The position numbers were made by a program, and so were the translations under genes. A stretch of 53,383 nt of DNA from CAZYTO01 sp964650405 (GTDB lineage: Bacteria > Acidobacteriota > Thermoanaerobaculia > Gp7-AA8). Under the pieces are notes generated by a model. It worked only from the letters and a program-made list of their open reading frames with translations. It was not told where the DNA came from and did not search any database. Location: assembly GCA_964650405.1 (NCBI GenBank), contig CAZYTO010000007.1:1-53383 (forward strand), written 5' to 3'. The stretch's first letter is position 1; every line of letters begins with the position of its first letter. This document shows positions 33,033 through 45,300 of this stretch, piece by piece.

Positions 33033-33588
33033 TCGTCTCTCCTTCGGCTACTGAACGAATGGGGAGGGTGGAAATCGACAGGCGGCGCGGCGAATGTGCG
33101 GAAAATCGGGCGGGATGGGGGTTCGGCACGACGCGGTCTGTCTACATTCTGTCTTGCGCGGGAGAACGGGTAAGCACAAAACACGAAACCATCGCCTTCT
33201 CCCCGCCGCAGCGGGGAGAAGGTGGCGAAGCCGGATGAGGGGCGCTCTCAAACGGCACGAGAGTCGCAGCGCGCGGGGTGCCCGGCTCTTCCGCACGATC
33301 GTTACAACACTCGCCAGTTTTCGGGCAGGCATCGCGAGGAAGCACGCTCACGCGGAGGCGCGGAGAGCGCAGAGAAGAATGCAGATCTCCGCGATCCTCC
33401 GCGTGACCTGCTCTCGTCGATCGTTGGTCGACAGACTACCGGTAGTCTGGCGTGATCCCCAGTGGTCACGCCCGTACCACATTGGGAAAGAATGCTGAAA
33501 TCGTCGCGGAACGAGCGGTTTTGGAAACGGGCGGGCCGGAGAAGGGAATCGTGGAAGGACGACATTCTTCCCCGGAGAGACGTACTCT
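33033..33588. other. Gene-free stretch filled with short palindromes
   Basis: No convincing coding frame in 556 bases. It contains a half copy of the TTCGGCACGACGC repeat (33122-33134), a CCTTCTCCCCGC hairpin (33195-33222), a CGGAGGCGCGGAGAGCGCAG-type tract near 33352-33411, a perfect 18-bp palindrome CAGACTACCGGTAGTCTG (33432-33449) and a CGTGA/TCACG hairpin (33451-33470). Confidence 0.7.
33195..33222. repeat. CCTTCTCCCCGC hairpin repeat
   Basis: A perfect 12-bp stem with CGCA loop, followed by GGCGAAGCCGGATGAGGGGC. This combination is remembered as a very common intergenic repeat in many proteobacteria and other phyla. Confidence 0.65.
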
Positions 33589-34932
33589 ATGCATATGAAG
33601 CCGAAGGGACCCGCCCTCGCTCTTCTCGCGTCGCTGCTCGTGGCAACGGGCGCGGGAGCGTCGTCGTTTCATGCCGGTGACGAGTTCGTCATCGCGCCGG
33701 CGGGTGAGTGGCCGGCCGTGGCGTTCAATGGGCAAGCCTTCACGGTCGGATGGTTCGAGCCGGCGCCGCCCGGGGCGAACGGCGGCGGGGCACTGCATTT
33801 CGGCTATGTCCTGCCGAATGACACGCGCTTCTTCGATCCGCTTGCCCTCACGCTGCCGGCATCGGAGCGGTTCAACGGGCCGCTGGCGCTGTCGACAAAC
33901 GGCTATGTGACCTCATTCTTCTGGACGGAACGGAACACGAGCATCACGGACCGGGAGGTCAATCAGTTGTTGGGAGTCCAGGCGTTTTACCCGCCGTCGT
34001 TCGGCGTTCCGCGCGTGCTCGCGGCGGAAGTCGGGTCCGACGCGGTCAAGCGTTACGGCGACGAGGCGTATTCAGGATTCGCGGTCGCATCGAGCGATAC
34101 GACGACGGTCGTCACGTACGCACGCCAGGGCGCCATCTATTGCCGCACGTCCGCGGACTCGTTTGCCGCCGAACTCGTCGTCGCACCGGCGAGCGAGGTG
34201 GCGACATCGTCATTAACGCAGCTCCGTCCCTCCGTCGAATTCTCCGGCAGCCATTTCCTCATCACCTGGTTTGAGCCGGCAGGCGATCCTTTCTGGCTGC
34301 TGCGCGGCGCGCGGATCGGCACTGACGGGAAGCTGCTGGACCCGCGACCGCAAACGGTGGCTACGTACGACGTTCCCGCGGGGGCCAGCCCCTTGTCCCC
34401 TCCGGTCGGCCCCTACCACCACAGCGTCACCAGCGGCGGCGTCGCACCCCTGGTGCAGTTCCAGGCGGACGGCATGACGTCGAGCGACCCGTATGACGGC
34501 CTGGAGGAACATCGCGAATTCGTCGAGTCGCTCACGGCGACTGCGCTCGATCCGCACGCGCCCGCGGGGCTGCTGCGTTATCAGGGATTCATGCCCTTCC
34601 GCTACGCGCCTGATGAAGCCTGTCGCACGGTATTCGACGGTACGGCCTATATCAGTGTCTGTCCGGATTATTACTTCACCCCACAATCGGTCGTCGCCTG
34701 TCCGGCTGCCGACGACCGCCTCAATGACTGGAGCTATCGGGTGCAACGGCGCGACGGCGGCGGGTCGCCTACGGATGCGGCTCTCGCGTTTGCCGCCGCG
34801 GGCATCCATCACGGCTTCGGGCTGGCCCGAGGAGACGGGGGCACGTCATTGCTCGTCTATGCGACGGACCGTGGAATCGTGGGCCGCTTTCTCAATGAGA
34901 AGCCGGTGCCGCACCGGCGCGCCGCTCGCTGA
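33589..34932 (+). CDS. Secreted hypothetical protein
   Basis: Encodes 447 residues. A signal peptide is clear (PKGPALALLASLLVATGAGA, cleavage near ASS). GGAG lies 11 bases before ATG 33589; an internal ATG at 33595 is the alternative start. The body has repeated blade-like motifs such as EWPAVAFNGQAFTVGWFEP and RPSVEFSGSHFLITWFEPAG, plus a later VYATDRGIVGRFLN. These fit the FxxxxxLVxW-type propeller repeats of secreted bacterial proteins, but no named family is recognised. Four or more Cys residues lie in the last third. It stands alone, with a hairpin just after its stop. Confidence 0.65.
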   Translation: MHMKPKGPALALLASLLVATGAGASSFHAGDEFVIAPAGEWPAVAFNGQAFTVGWFEPAPPGANGGGALHFGYVLPNDTRFFDPLALTLPASERFNGPLALSTNGYVTSFFWTERNTSITDREVNQLLGVQAFYPPSFGVPRVLAAEVGSDAVKRYGDEAYSGFAVASSDTTTVVTYARQGAIYCRTSADSFAAELVVAPASEVATSSLTQLRPSVEFSGSHFLITWFEPAGDPFWLLRGARIGTDGKLLDPRPQTVATYDVPAGASPLSPPVGPYHHSVTSGGVAPLVQFQADGMTSSDPYDGLEEHREFVESLTATALDPHAPAGLLRYQGFMPFRYAPDEACRTVFDGTAYISVCPDYYFTPQSVVACPAADDRLNDWSYRVQRRDGGGSPTDAALAFAAAGIHHGFGLARGDGGTSLLVYATDRGIVGRFLNEKPVPHRRAAR

Positions 34933-34949
34933 GACCGGGTTCCGTGTGT

Positions 34950-34970
34950 GGCCGGCGCGTTTCGCCGGCC
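34950..34970. terminator. 8-bp GC hairpin after the secreted unknown
   Basis: GGCCGGCG (34950-34957) and CGCCGGCC (34963-34970) pair around CGTTT, 17 bases after the stop codon. No U-tract. Apart from this, 34933-35190 shows no gene. Confidence 0.5.
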
Positions 34971-35195
34971 CGCGCGATGCCCGGCAGGATCCGGGAGCCT
35001 CGGTGGCCCAGGCTTGGCGAGGGCGCCGGAGCACGACACCGAAACGAGCCTTCGACTCACGAAAGCTGTGACCCGATCGGGGCTCTTATGGGTGGCATAT
35101 TTCGCGAGCAGCCCCCGACGCAGCGCGCGTGACGTCCGTATCAACGGAACGAATCACAGGTGGGATCCGTCGAATCCGTCGAAACAATGTCCATT

Positions 35196-35261
35196 GTGAA
35201 TGCCGAACAATCGCTCGGTTTTTCGGGCGGCTCTTTGGTGAATACCGAACGATCGATCGGT
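35196..35261 (+). promoter_or_regulatory. Two operator-like direct repeats, 42 bp apart
   Basis: GTGAATGCCGAACAATCGCT (from 35196) and GTGAATACCGAACGATCGAT (from 35238) are near-identical 24-base units, both continuing to CGGT. The second contains ACCGAACGATCGATCGGT, matching its own reverse complement at 16 of 18 bases, in the style of TetR-family operators. A spacing of 42 bp is four helical turns. They lie upstream of the candidate promoter of the three-gene surface-protein set. Confidence 0.55.
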
Positions 35262-35375
35262 CTTACTGAAGGCTCACTGAACTACAGGCGGTAGAAGAAT
35301 GGGAGGTCCGATGACGGAACCTGAGCGAATGTGTTACGGCACGCATCTATAAAGATGTGATTACGAAGCGCGGGA

Positions 35376-35405
35376 TTGACGGAACAGGTGAGAGGCGGCT
35401 AGAGT
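35376..35405 (+). promoter_or_regulatory. Candidate promoter for the surface-protein gene set
   Basis: TTGACG (35376-35381), an 18-base spacer, and TAGAGT (35400-35405). The ATG of the first gene is about 90 bases downstream. A small hairpin, CATCTATAAAGATG (35343-35356), sits upstream. Confidence 0.4.
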
Positions 35406-35496
35406 GCGCGGTCTCTCTCTCGTGGTGGGGTGGTGGCAAGGTGGTTTCGCAGGCTCCTTGCCGGCAAACTTCAGCGTCCAAAAATCGGAGCTCAAC

Positions 35497-36303
35497 ATGT
35501 CTATCTTCACGCGGCGCGCGTGCCCACGCGCCGCTCTGGCCCTCGCTCTGGCTGCAGGGATCAACGCAGCACCGGCACGTCCCGTCGCGCAAACCGCGAC
35601 GCCGCACGCGCCCCTGTTTCCCAAGGCGCTGCACCTGACCCGCCGCGTGGAGGAGCCGCTCACCGGCTCGAAGACGATGCTCGAGGAGTACTACCTCGGC
35701 AACCGCGTGATCACCATCCGCGGCGACCGGACGGTCATCGTCGACTACGAGAAGAACGAGGTGACGGAGATCGACCGGGCCAAAGCCACCTGGTCCGTGA
35801 CGTCGTTCGATGCGGTGGGCGCGGCCCGGCCGCATCGCGCACTTCCCCGCACGGCCAACGGCCGCTCCGTGGCCCGGCTTCGCCACGATCAGACCGGAGG
35901 GCGGGCGGTAGACGTCTTCTCCGGAGACGACAAGGACGCGGCCGTGCACGCGGAGATCGCCGTCGACAATTCGGTGACCCTGTCCCGCGATGCGTTCGAC
36001 GTGATCGTCGGCTCCGCCTATCCCAGCGACGGCAGCGCGGCCAGCGACCTGGCCCGCGCCGCGGCGCACCGGGACGGAGCGGTCGAATCGTACGGGCTTC
36101 CCCTGGAGCAGACGCTCCGCTGGCAGGAAGCCGGCGCGACCATCGAGGCGAAGAACGTCGTCACCCGCATCGGCGAGGAGACTCCGCCTCCCGATCTCAT
36201 CGTCATTCCTCCGGGCGCCAGAGAAGTCGACTCCTCCCTGATCCGCAGCAAGAAGCTCGGGGATGAGATCGATTCGCTCAGCCGCCGTCCCGCCCACCAG
36301 TAA
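35497..36303 (+). CDS. Secreted hypothetical protein preceding the giant surface protein
   Basis: Encodes 268 residues from ATG 35497, with GGAG seven bases upstream; the open frame to 35404 adds a non-signal-like extension. RRACPRAALALALAAGINAA is the signal peptide. The rest is mixed alpha/beta with YYLGNRVITIRGDRTVIVDY and EVTEIDRAKATWSVTSFDAV near the N terminus; no family was recognised. Its stop is only 8-23 bases before the start of the giant gene, so the two are very likely co-transcribed and the product may assist its export or assembly; this is inference. Confidence 0.7.
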   Translation: MSIFTRRACPRAALALALAAGINAAPARPVAQTATPHAPLFPKALHLTRRVEEPLTGSKTMLEEYYLGNRVITIRGDRTVIVDYEKNEVTEIDRAKATWSVTSFDAVGAARPHRALPRTANGRSVARLRHDQTGGRAVDVFSGDDKDAAVHAEIAVDNSVTLSRDAFDVIVGSAYPSDGSAASDLARAAAHRDGAVESYGLPLEQTLRWQEAGATIEAKNVVTRIGEETPPPDLIVIPPGAREVDSSLIRSKKLGDEIDSLSRRPAHQ

Positions 36304-36311
36304 ACGCCCGA

Positions 36312-39300
36312 ATGCGAGGATCACCGGTGCCCAATCGTCGTAAAGACCTCTTTACGCGTCTCGTGCTGAGCGCGCTCCTTCTCCCGATGGTCGCGATGCC
36401 GGCCTTCGCCGGCGTCGTCACGTCTGCCGACCTGCAGATCCAGGGCTCGAACTTCAAGGTTGTCGGTCCTCCGCCGGTCGTCCAGTTGGGCACGCCCGCC
36501 GTCGTCCAGACCGCCATCGGCGATCTCATGAATGACCAGGCACCATCGTTCGGAGACGGCGTCATCGCCACCGGAGATCTGGTCGGACCGGGCATCGTCA
36601 CTCCCGTTCCCTTCGTGACCGCACCGGGTCACGCCTTCACCATCACCGGTCTCTCGCAGGAAGGGGTCTACTACTTCCAGAACATCCGGATGATGAACGG
36701 CAGCCAGTTGTTGCAGGTTGCCACGCCGTCCGTGGTCACCATCCAGGTGACGAATGCCCTGAACACGACGGTGACGGTGCGCCAGCTCACCGTCGACGAG
36801 CTGCGCCAGCGCGGCATCTCCATCGACGCCAGCAACTACGACGTCTTCGAATACACCTTCTCCTTCCTGGTGAACAACCAGACGGTGCAGATCGAGTATC
36901 CGGTGATCATCAACCGGATCACGCACGAGGCCCAGCCGCTTCCCAAGGAGTCCCCGTACTCCATCCCGCCGGACACGCAGGGTCTGCCGCCGCGCTGGGG
37001 TCCCGGACCGACCATTCCCATCGAGCTCATTCCCCGCGATCTGCCGGACGGGGGTGGGACGGCGCCTCCCGACATCGACGCCGGCGGCGCGGTGAAGCCG
37101 ACGCCGTCCGTCCATGCGGCCATCGTCATTCCGAACAGCCTGGCCGTGCTCCACCAGTTCTTCGCCGTGGGGCTGCTCGTGTCGAACGGAGCGCCGAAGG
37201 ACAGCACGGTCACGCTGGACGGCATCACGGCCACGATCAGCGTGCCGAATCAACTGCGCATCGCCAAGACCGATCCGCCGGTCTCCTTCGGCCAGCCGGT
37301 GACGATCAAGGGACCGAACGGCGTCTCGTTCCTCGTGGCCCAGGCCCAGGGACAGCAGGAGTGGACGCTGGAGGCGCTCAAGTCGGGGACGTACAACATC
37401 GACTTCGACGTCCTGGCCACGTTCCACTCGCCGGGGCAGGCGGACGTGCCCTTGGAGGCGAAGCCCAGGGCGCAGGTCGTCGTGCACGACGCGCGCTTCA
37501 ACATCACCTTCTCGCATCCGGACACGATCCGCAGCGGATCGCAGTATTCGACGTACACCTTCATCACGAACGTCAGCGACAGCGCCCAGGACATCGTGCT
37601 GTCCGACGGCGAGCTGCCGGCCTGCTCCAGCGGCGGCACGAAGGCGAACGTCTGCCGGGTCGACAGCTCTCCGGCGTCGTTCTCCGTCCACCTCGAGCCG
37701 GGACAGACCAAGAGTGTGGAGTACAAGCTCGTGCCGTCGAAGACCGGCCACGTCTTCGCCACGGCCGCATCGATCGAAGGCACGACCTCCGACATTACCG
37801 GCGCAGCCTTCGACCTGACCATGGGAGTGAGTGAGACGGGCGTGCCGCTCTCACCGGTCACCCTGATCCTGCCGCACTACGCGAGCGCACCGTACCTCTC
37901 GCAGCCGTTCCTCGACGCCCAGCTCGGGTATCTCGGCATCGCCTACAGTCTGGCCACGGCGCCGCTCACCAGCACGACGGCGAAGTTCCCGCGGCTCATC
38001 ACCACCGACGTCTTCACCCGCGCCGTGGACATGGCCCGGGCCGGGGAGCGCATCTTCATCGGCGACGACCGCCGCGACTCGCTGGCCAACATGACCCTGG
38101 ACCTGCTCGGCAACAGCAAGCCGCTCCAGGAGTGGGACCAGTTCCGCCGCCAGGAGATCACCGACGCCGGAGGCGACGTGGCGCGCAATGCCATGTCCGC
38201 CCTGGGAACGGAGCTGGGCGCGGCGTATGGCACGGACGGCACGTTCAACGGCATGGCCGACCGGTTCGCCGCGGCGACGTCCGACCGCGGACCGTACTTC
38301 CTGGCCCTGGCACGGGGCCCGCTGAACGGCACCGCAGCGCCGTTCAACATCCGGGTGGTCAATGCCGCCGGCCAGGCGCTCGACGCCGTCTCCGGCGCAG
38401 CAGCGGGCTGGAAGCGGGACATCCCCTACGGCGAAGCCAGCGCGTTCAGCGCCACGTCCGAGGCCGCGACCCTGGCCGTCATCGGCAGGGGAAGCAGTGC
38501 GCTCGACGTCACCATCACCGCGGCCGTCAGCGGTCCGGCCACGCTCGACCTCATCGTGCCGTCCGCGGACGGGAAGACGCTGGTCCGGGTCACCGCACCG
38601 TACACCGCCACGGCAGGCAGCGCCGTCCACGTCCACGTCGCCAACGGCGTGGCCACGAGCAGTGACGTCACGCTGGCCGCGACGCCCGTGCCGGTGGCCC
38701 CGTTGCATCTCGTCGCCGCGCGCCAGGATCTCTTCCTCGATTCCTCCGGCCGCGTGGTCTCGGTCCTCTTCAACCGGACCCTGAGCACGACCACGGCTGA
38801 CCTCTCGCCGCAGTTCTCCATCGACGTGACGCTCGACGCGGCGAAGTTCGGCGTGTCGTTCACCGGCACGCGGACCATCGCCGGCGCGGCCCTGCAGGAC
38901 GACCGCCGCACGGTCCGTCTCAACCTCGACACGGCCCTCTCCAGCGACCCGACGTACAACATTCACACGAGCGGTCTGGTCGATCCCGGAAGCCCGACCA
39001 CGGTCGTGCCGGTGGTCGAGGTGCGCAATTCGGCGCTGCTCTACGGCACCGTGCTGAAGGGGAACAACACTCCGGTGCCCAACGCAGACGTGGCCATGCG
39101 CTGCGGGCTCCAGTTCTCCATCAACCAGTACGCGACGGCGGATGCCGGCGGGCACTTCCTCTTCGAGTACGTGCCCCGCGATCCCGACCTCGGGATCAGC
39201 GGAGCGTATGACCTCACGGCGACGGGGGCGGGTCAGGAGTCGAAGCTCATCGGCTCGGTGCGCCTGCTGCACACGCTGCATCAGATCAGCGTCGTGTTCC

Positions 39301-42300
39301 TCGGCCGCGGCTCGGCCAAGGGCACCGTCCGCTACGAAGACGGCACGGTCGTCAACGGCGCGACGGTCGTCGTGGGCAGCACGCTGCAGGGCCTCTTCCG
39401 CACGGCCACGACGAAGGCCGACGGCACCTACGAAGTCTCCGACATTCCGGTCGGACCGCTCACGTTCAGCGCGCAGGATGCCGCCGGCAACGTCTCGTAC
39501 GCGGCGGGCGAGCTGCACAGCGCAGGCGAGATCGCCGTCCAGGACATCAGCATCATTCGCAAGCCGTTCCCGGGCACGGGCACGGTCAAGGGCCGCATCA
39601 TCCGCGGCGACACACAGGCGGTCGTGGCCAACGCGCACGTCGGCGTCTACAGCCAGGGCTACGGTCTGAAGGACGGCGTCACCGATGCCAACGGCACCTT
39701 CCAGTTCACGAAGGTACCGAGCGGATTCGTCACCGTGCTGGCCGAGAACTACAGCGTGGCGCCGGCCGCCATCGCCGTGGATTTCGACCTCAAGGCAGGG
39801 GAGACGCACGACACGGGCAACCTCGCGCTGGATCCGCAGCAGAGCACCCCGGCGGCGATCGTGGCCGGGCAGGTCACCATCGAGGATCCGTATACGCCCG
39901 GGCACTTCACGCCGGTCCCGGGAGCCCAGGTACAGATCGACGGCATGGCCATGGTCACGGCCGACCTGAACGGTAACTACCGTTACGAATCCGTGCCGCA
40001 GGTTTTCGCGGGCAAGTTCATCTTCGCGTACGACCCGGCGTCGGGCCGGTCGGCCCAAACGACGGTCACGAGCCCGCTCAACACAACCGCCGGGGCCGTG
40101 AACACCCTTCCCATCGTCATCTCGAATACCGCCAAGGGAACGGGCAAGATCCGCGTTCACCTGTTGAGTGCCACGGGACAGCCGGTCAGCGGTTACCACG
40201 TCTTCGAGCCGGGTTTCCCTCCGGTGGACGCCCATCCGGCAGGCGCCGGCACGTATGAGTTCACCAACCTCGGCGCGGGCTCGGGGATGGACATCGTGGC
40301 CGCACCGCCCGGCGGCTACAGCACGACTTACGGATACCAGTTCACCCAGGGCCACGGCGGCGTCACCTTCCCCGGCCAGATCGCCGCAGTCACCCTGACT
40401 CTGCCGGGGCAGGGATCGGTCCACGCCCAGATCCAGCAGCAGACCGAGGCTGGCGTCTACGTGCGGCTGGTCGGACAGGTCCTGCTAACGCATTCGAAGT
40501 GGGACGACATCGTGCAGGCGCCGCAGCCCCTGACGCGCCAGGCCAATACCGACAGCACGAACGACGCGGTCTTCGATCAGGTCCCGGCCGGGAGCAGCGT
40601 CCCGGTGGAGACGTTCGAATCCGTCGGCTACGACAGCACGAAAGTGACGCTCGGCTACGACGGCCAGCAGGTCACGAAGCTCCTGACGCTCTCCACGCTG
40701 GCCAGCGTGAGCGGGCACGTCTTCATGCCGGATGGGTACACACCGGTGGCCGGCGCCACGGTGGAGTTGATCGACGGCGCCCAGGACAACACGCTGATCA
40801 CCGGAGTGGACGGCAGTTTCACGTTCAAGAACGTGGCACCGGCGTCGGGATTCAGCATCACGGCGAATTACTCGCAGAACGGAATCTCGCGAACGGCGCT
40901 CGTCACGGGAAGCTCACCCGTCCACGGCGGTCCGGCCGATCCCGTGTCCATCGTCCTGCTCCAGCAGGGCGCGGTCGAGGGGACGGTCGTCGACGCCAAC
41001 AATCAGCCGGTCCAATTTGCCAAGATCGCCCTGCGCGAGCTGTCCTATCCGTATCGTGCCTTCGGCGTCACGGATCCCCTCAGCACGGACAAGTACGGCC
41101 ACTTCCACTTCAGCAATATCTTCGCCGTGCCGTTCCGCGTCGATGCCCAGGACTCCGTCAACATCGACCTGAAGGGGAGCTTCAACGGGGCCCTGGCCAG
41201 TGAAGGGCAGATCGTCCAGGCCGATATCACGGTCGGAGGCGCGGGGACCGGCTCGATCCGGATCATGGTCCTCGACCCGAACAGCGCAAACGCCCCCGTT
41301 CCGAACGCCGAGGTTTCTTTGTTCCGCGGCGGCCTCTACGACTTCGCCTCGACCGACGTCAGCGGCACCGTCACGTTCCAGCAGGTACCCGTCGGTACTT
41401 CCTACTCTGCGTCCGCGTTTTCGAAAGCACTCGCCAAGGGCGGAAGCACCCAGTCCTCCATCACCGTCGCGAAAGATCAGACAGCTACCGCCGACATCTC
41501 CCTCGACTTCAGCGGCGAGGTGAACGGAACGCTCACCGATCCGGAGAACGGCTCCGCTCCCGTTCGCGGGGCGAACGTCAACCTCTTCGGGAGCAACTAT
41601 CAGACCCGGACTACCACGGACACGGCCGGCGCCTACGACATCAAGGGCGTTCGGGAAGGCCATTCCACCCTCACCGCGCGCGACCCCGGCTCCATCCGCA
41701 TGGCCAGGGGCGCGGCCGACGTGTCGAAGGTCAACACGAACATCTTCCTGCCGCTCACTCTCGAGCCGACTTCCGCGCTCACGGTCAAGGTCTATCTCCC
41801 CAACGACTCCGGCCTGAGCTCGGGCTCTCTGGCTCCGCTCGTCGAGATCGACGTGCAGGAGCCCAGTGCCGGCGGTAACTATGAGCGTACGTCGCAGGTC
41901 AACGGCGACGTCTTCACCGGTCTCGTGCGCCAGACTGCCATTCACGTCTCCGGTCATGAGATCGGAGGCCTGAACCGTACCTTCGGCGCCGACCTGGTCT
42001 TCGGCAAGGACGAGGCGGCGCGCGAGCTTCCGATTACGCTCGCAGCGACGGGGAGCGTGGTAGCCCATGTGCTGCAGGGGACCGCCAACGCGGCGAACGT
42101 CCAGGTCACCGCAACGTGCAACCGCATCACCAGCAGCGGCTACACCGACGCCACCGGTCAGGTGACGCTGTCGCGTCTTCCCCTCGGCACGGTCTCGCTC
42201 GAAGCGAAGACGGTCGGAACGCAGCAGTTGACGGGCTCGGCCTCGGTCGTGCTGGGCAGCACCAGCACGCCGGCCGCGGTCGACATCCACATCGGCACGT

Positions 42301-45300
42301 TCTCCGGCATCACCGGTCTCGTGAACGCAGAGGCCGGAGGACCGTCCGCGGGCACCCGCGTCATCGCCTCGGTCCCCGGTGCAACGCTCGAGACGCGCAC
42401 CGACGTCACGGGTACCTTCACCTTCCTCGGAATCGCCGTTCCACCCGGCGGCACGACGGTCAACCTCGTCTATCTCGGGCCGGACGACAACACCATCGGC
42501 GCGTTGCAGAGCCTCGCCCTGCCGTATGGCTCCGGCGTCGTCCCGGCCAACCCCGTCACACTGGACTCCACGCCGCCGCATCTGCTCTCCATCTTCCCGG
42601 CAGACGGCTCCACGAAGGTCGCACCCGACACACGGATCACCGTCGCCTTCAGCCGGGCCATGGACCCGAGCCAGCTCGATTCGGGTGCTTTCATCACTCT
42701 GACCGACGTCAACAACGGTTCGCAGATTTCGCTCACCCATCCGGCCACTCAGGTCCTTGCGGACAAGAGTGAGTCCGTCGTCTACACCCTTCCGAGCCCG
42801 CCAGCGGGACAGACGTTCCCCCTGCGGAGCAACGCTCTCTATCGGCTGGAGATCTCGGCGAACCTGAAGGACGTGGCCGGCCATCTGCTCGGGTCCAACC
42901 TCGGCGCAGCCTTCATCACCTCGGACTACAGCGCGCCGCAGGTCATCAAAGTGTCGCCGTCGCCGAAGCTGCCGCTGCCGAAGAACGGCTTCCGGATCGG
43001 CGTCACCTTCAGCAAGCCGCTGGCGGCCGCGCCCTGGCAGACGGGCGGCAGCGGCTCCATGCAGTTCGTCCAGATCAACGCCATCGGCGGCTCGCCCACC
43101 GGTGCTCCGGCTCTCCACGGGCAGGTCCAGCTCGATCCGCAGACGAACGCTACGCTCTACTTCGCTCCGGACGTCGACCTGGTCGAGGCCTCGTTCTACC
43201 GGCTCTCGGTCACGGGAGTCACCGACGTCGACGGCCGCGGCATGGTCGACGGGGCGGGGAACCCGCTGACGGTGTTCACGCAGGACTTCTCCTCGTTCGA
43301 CCTGACGCCGCCGGGCGTCGTGATCGCGAACCCGCTGGTCAATGGACACGCTATCGGCGACAACGATTCGCTGTTCATCAACACCAGCTACCGGATTCCG
43401 GTTACGCTGACCAACGCCAACGACCTCGATCGCGTCGACTTCTTCACCCTCGACGCGAGCGGCACTCCGTCGCCGGTCTCGCGCTCCACGCCGGCCTCGG
43501 TGGACATCTCGCTGCCGGCGGGACTGACGACCTTCACCCTGAAGGCCGTGGCCTACGACCTCTCCGGGAACAGCGCCTTCGCCACGCGTACCTGGAATGT
43601 CACGCAGCAGGCGGCGCTCTCCGTCACGTCGGCCACGATCACCCCGGCCGTGATCTACGCCAACAACAAGCTCACCGACACGGTGGTCATCGCCGGCGGC
43701 GGTCTGGACGAAAACATCACCATCACGGCGAAGGTGCAGGGAACCAGCACCACGCTGGCCACCGCGACCACGCAGGTCACCCGGGCCACGTTCGGCACGG
43801 CCTGGCCGAGCGCCGCGCTGCAGGTCACCCTCCCGTCGAACGTTCCCGGCGGATCGGTCATCGTCGTCACGGAGTCGGTCAGCGACGCCCGCGGCGGCGC
43901 CGCCAGCCATGACAGCACCTTCACCCTGGCCACGGACACGATCCTTCCGGTCGTGCAGACGCCGGTCATCGAGACCGTCTCGTCGACCGTGCCGGGCTCG
44001 CCGGCCGCGACATTCAACAACGGCGACAAGTACAGGGTCCACGCGTTCGCGAAGGACCTGGAGACCGGCCTGAACACGGTGACCATCGTCGCCGACGGCA
44101 CGCCGTATCCGGTCACCATCGGCCAGTCGGGGAGCACCTTCCACTCCGACACCGGTCTCTGGGAAGCGGTCACGCCGGTCATCACGGCCAAGGCGCGCAA
44201 CAACGATCTGGCGGTCGCGGTCAACGCAACGGCGGCGGACTTTGCCGGCAACGGCAGCACCGCGTCTACGGCAGTCACCTACCTCGGCCAGCACAATCCG
44301 AATGCACCGGTGGCGGCGTGGATCTCTCCGCTGCACGACGCGGCCTGGCCGGCCGGCGTGACCTTCCCGGTCACGCTGCGCGTGTTCGCATCGTCCTCGC
44401 TGCCGCTCACGGTCACGATCGACGTGCCGGGCCTCGGCACGAAGACCGCGCAGCGCAACGGCGCCAGCAATGAGTACGACGCGGTCCTCGACAACACGTT
44501 CACCACGCCCGCTGCCGGCACGCCGTTCCAGCTCGTGGCGCACGTCAGCGACGGCGACGGCAGCCACACCATCGACCTGCCGATCAATGTCGATCTCGTC
44601 ACGATCACCCAGACCATCAACCACGGCACCGTGAGCATCACCACGCAATCGCCCCTGGTCGGGGACAGCATCCTCGTCGACGGCGCCGAGCTCGTCGCGC
44701 ACGTCCCGCTGGCCGTGAAGAACCTCATCGTCGTCAACGGCGGCGTCATCGACACGCCTGCCAGCACGACCTTGGCGGATCAGAAGCTCTCCGTCACGGT
44801 CAGCGACCATCTCTACATCGACAGCACCTCGTCGGTTGACGTCTCCCGTCGCGGCTACCTCGGCGGTCTCCAGCCGAATTCCGACGGCACCGGTTCCAAT
44901 GCGGACACCCGGGGCATGACCCTCGGCCGGACGGTGTCCGGCGGCGCCGCCAACGGCGCTTCCGGCTCGTACGCCGGTATCGGCGGTGCAGGCCAGGCCG
45001 GCCCGACGAACGCCACCTACGGCTCCATCACCGCCCCGGCCGATCTCGGCAGTGGCGGCGCGGCCGACAGCTCCAACCGCCGTGGCGGTCAGGGCGGCGG
45101 CGCGGCGGCGATCCAGGGCGGCACGTCCGGCCGGATCGTCATCGCAGGCTCGCTCCTCGCCGACGGCGAGACGGGCAGCGGCAATGGCGGCGTCGGCGGT
45201 GCCGGCTCCGGCGGCAGTATCCACGTCACCGCCGCACAGATCGTGCTCGGTGCGAACGCCGCGGTCAGCGCCAGCGGCGGCGACGACGATTCCGACACGG

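Noticed and set aside
37851..40424. 857-codon minus-strand open frame under the giant gene
   Set aside because: GC-driven shadow with Arg/Asp/Val-rich composition and no domain; the same applies to the other minus-strand frames between 36 and 51 kb.
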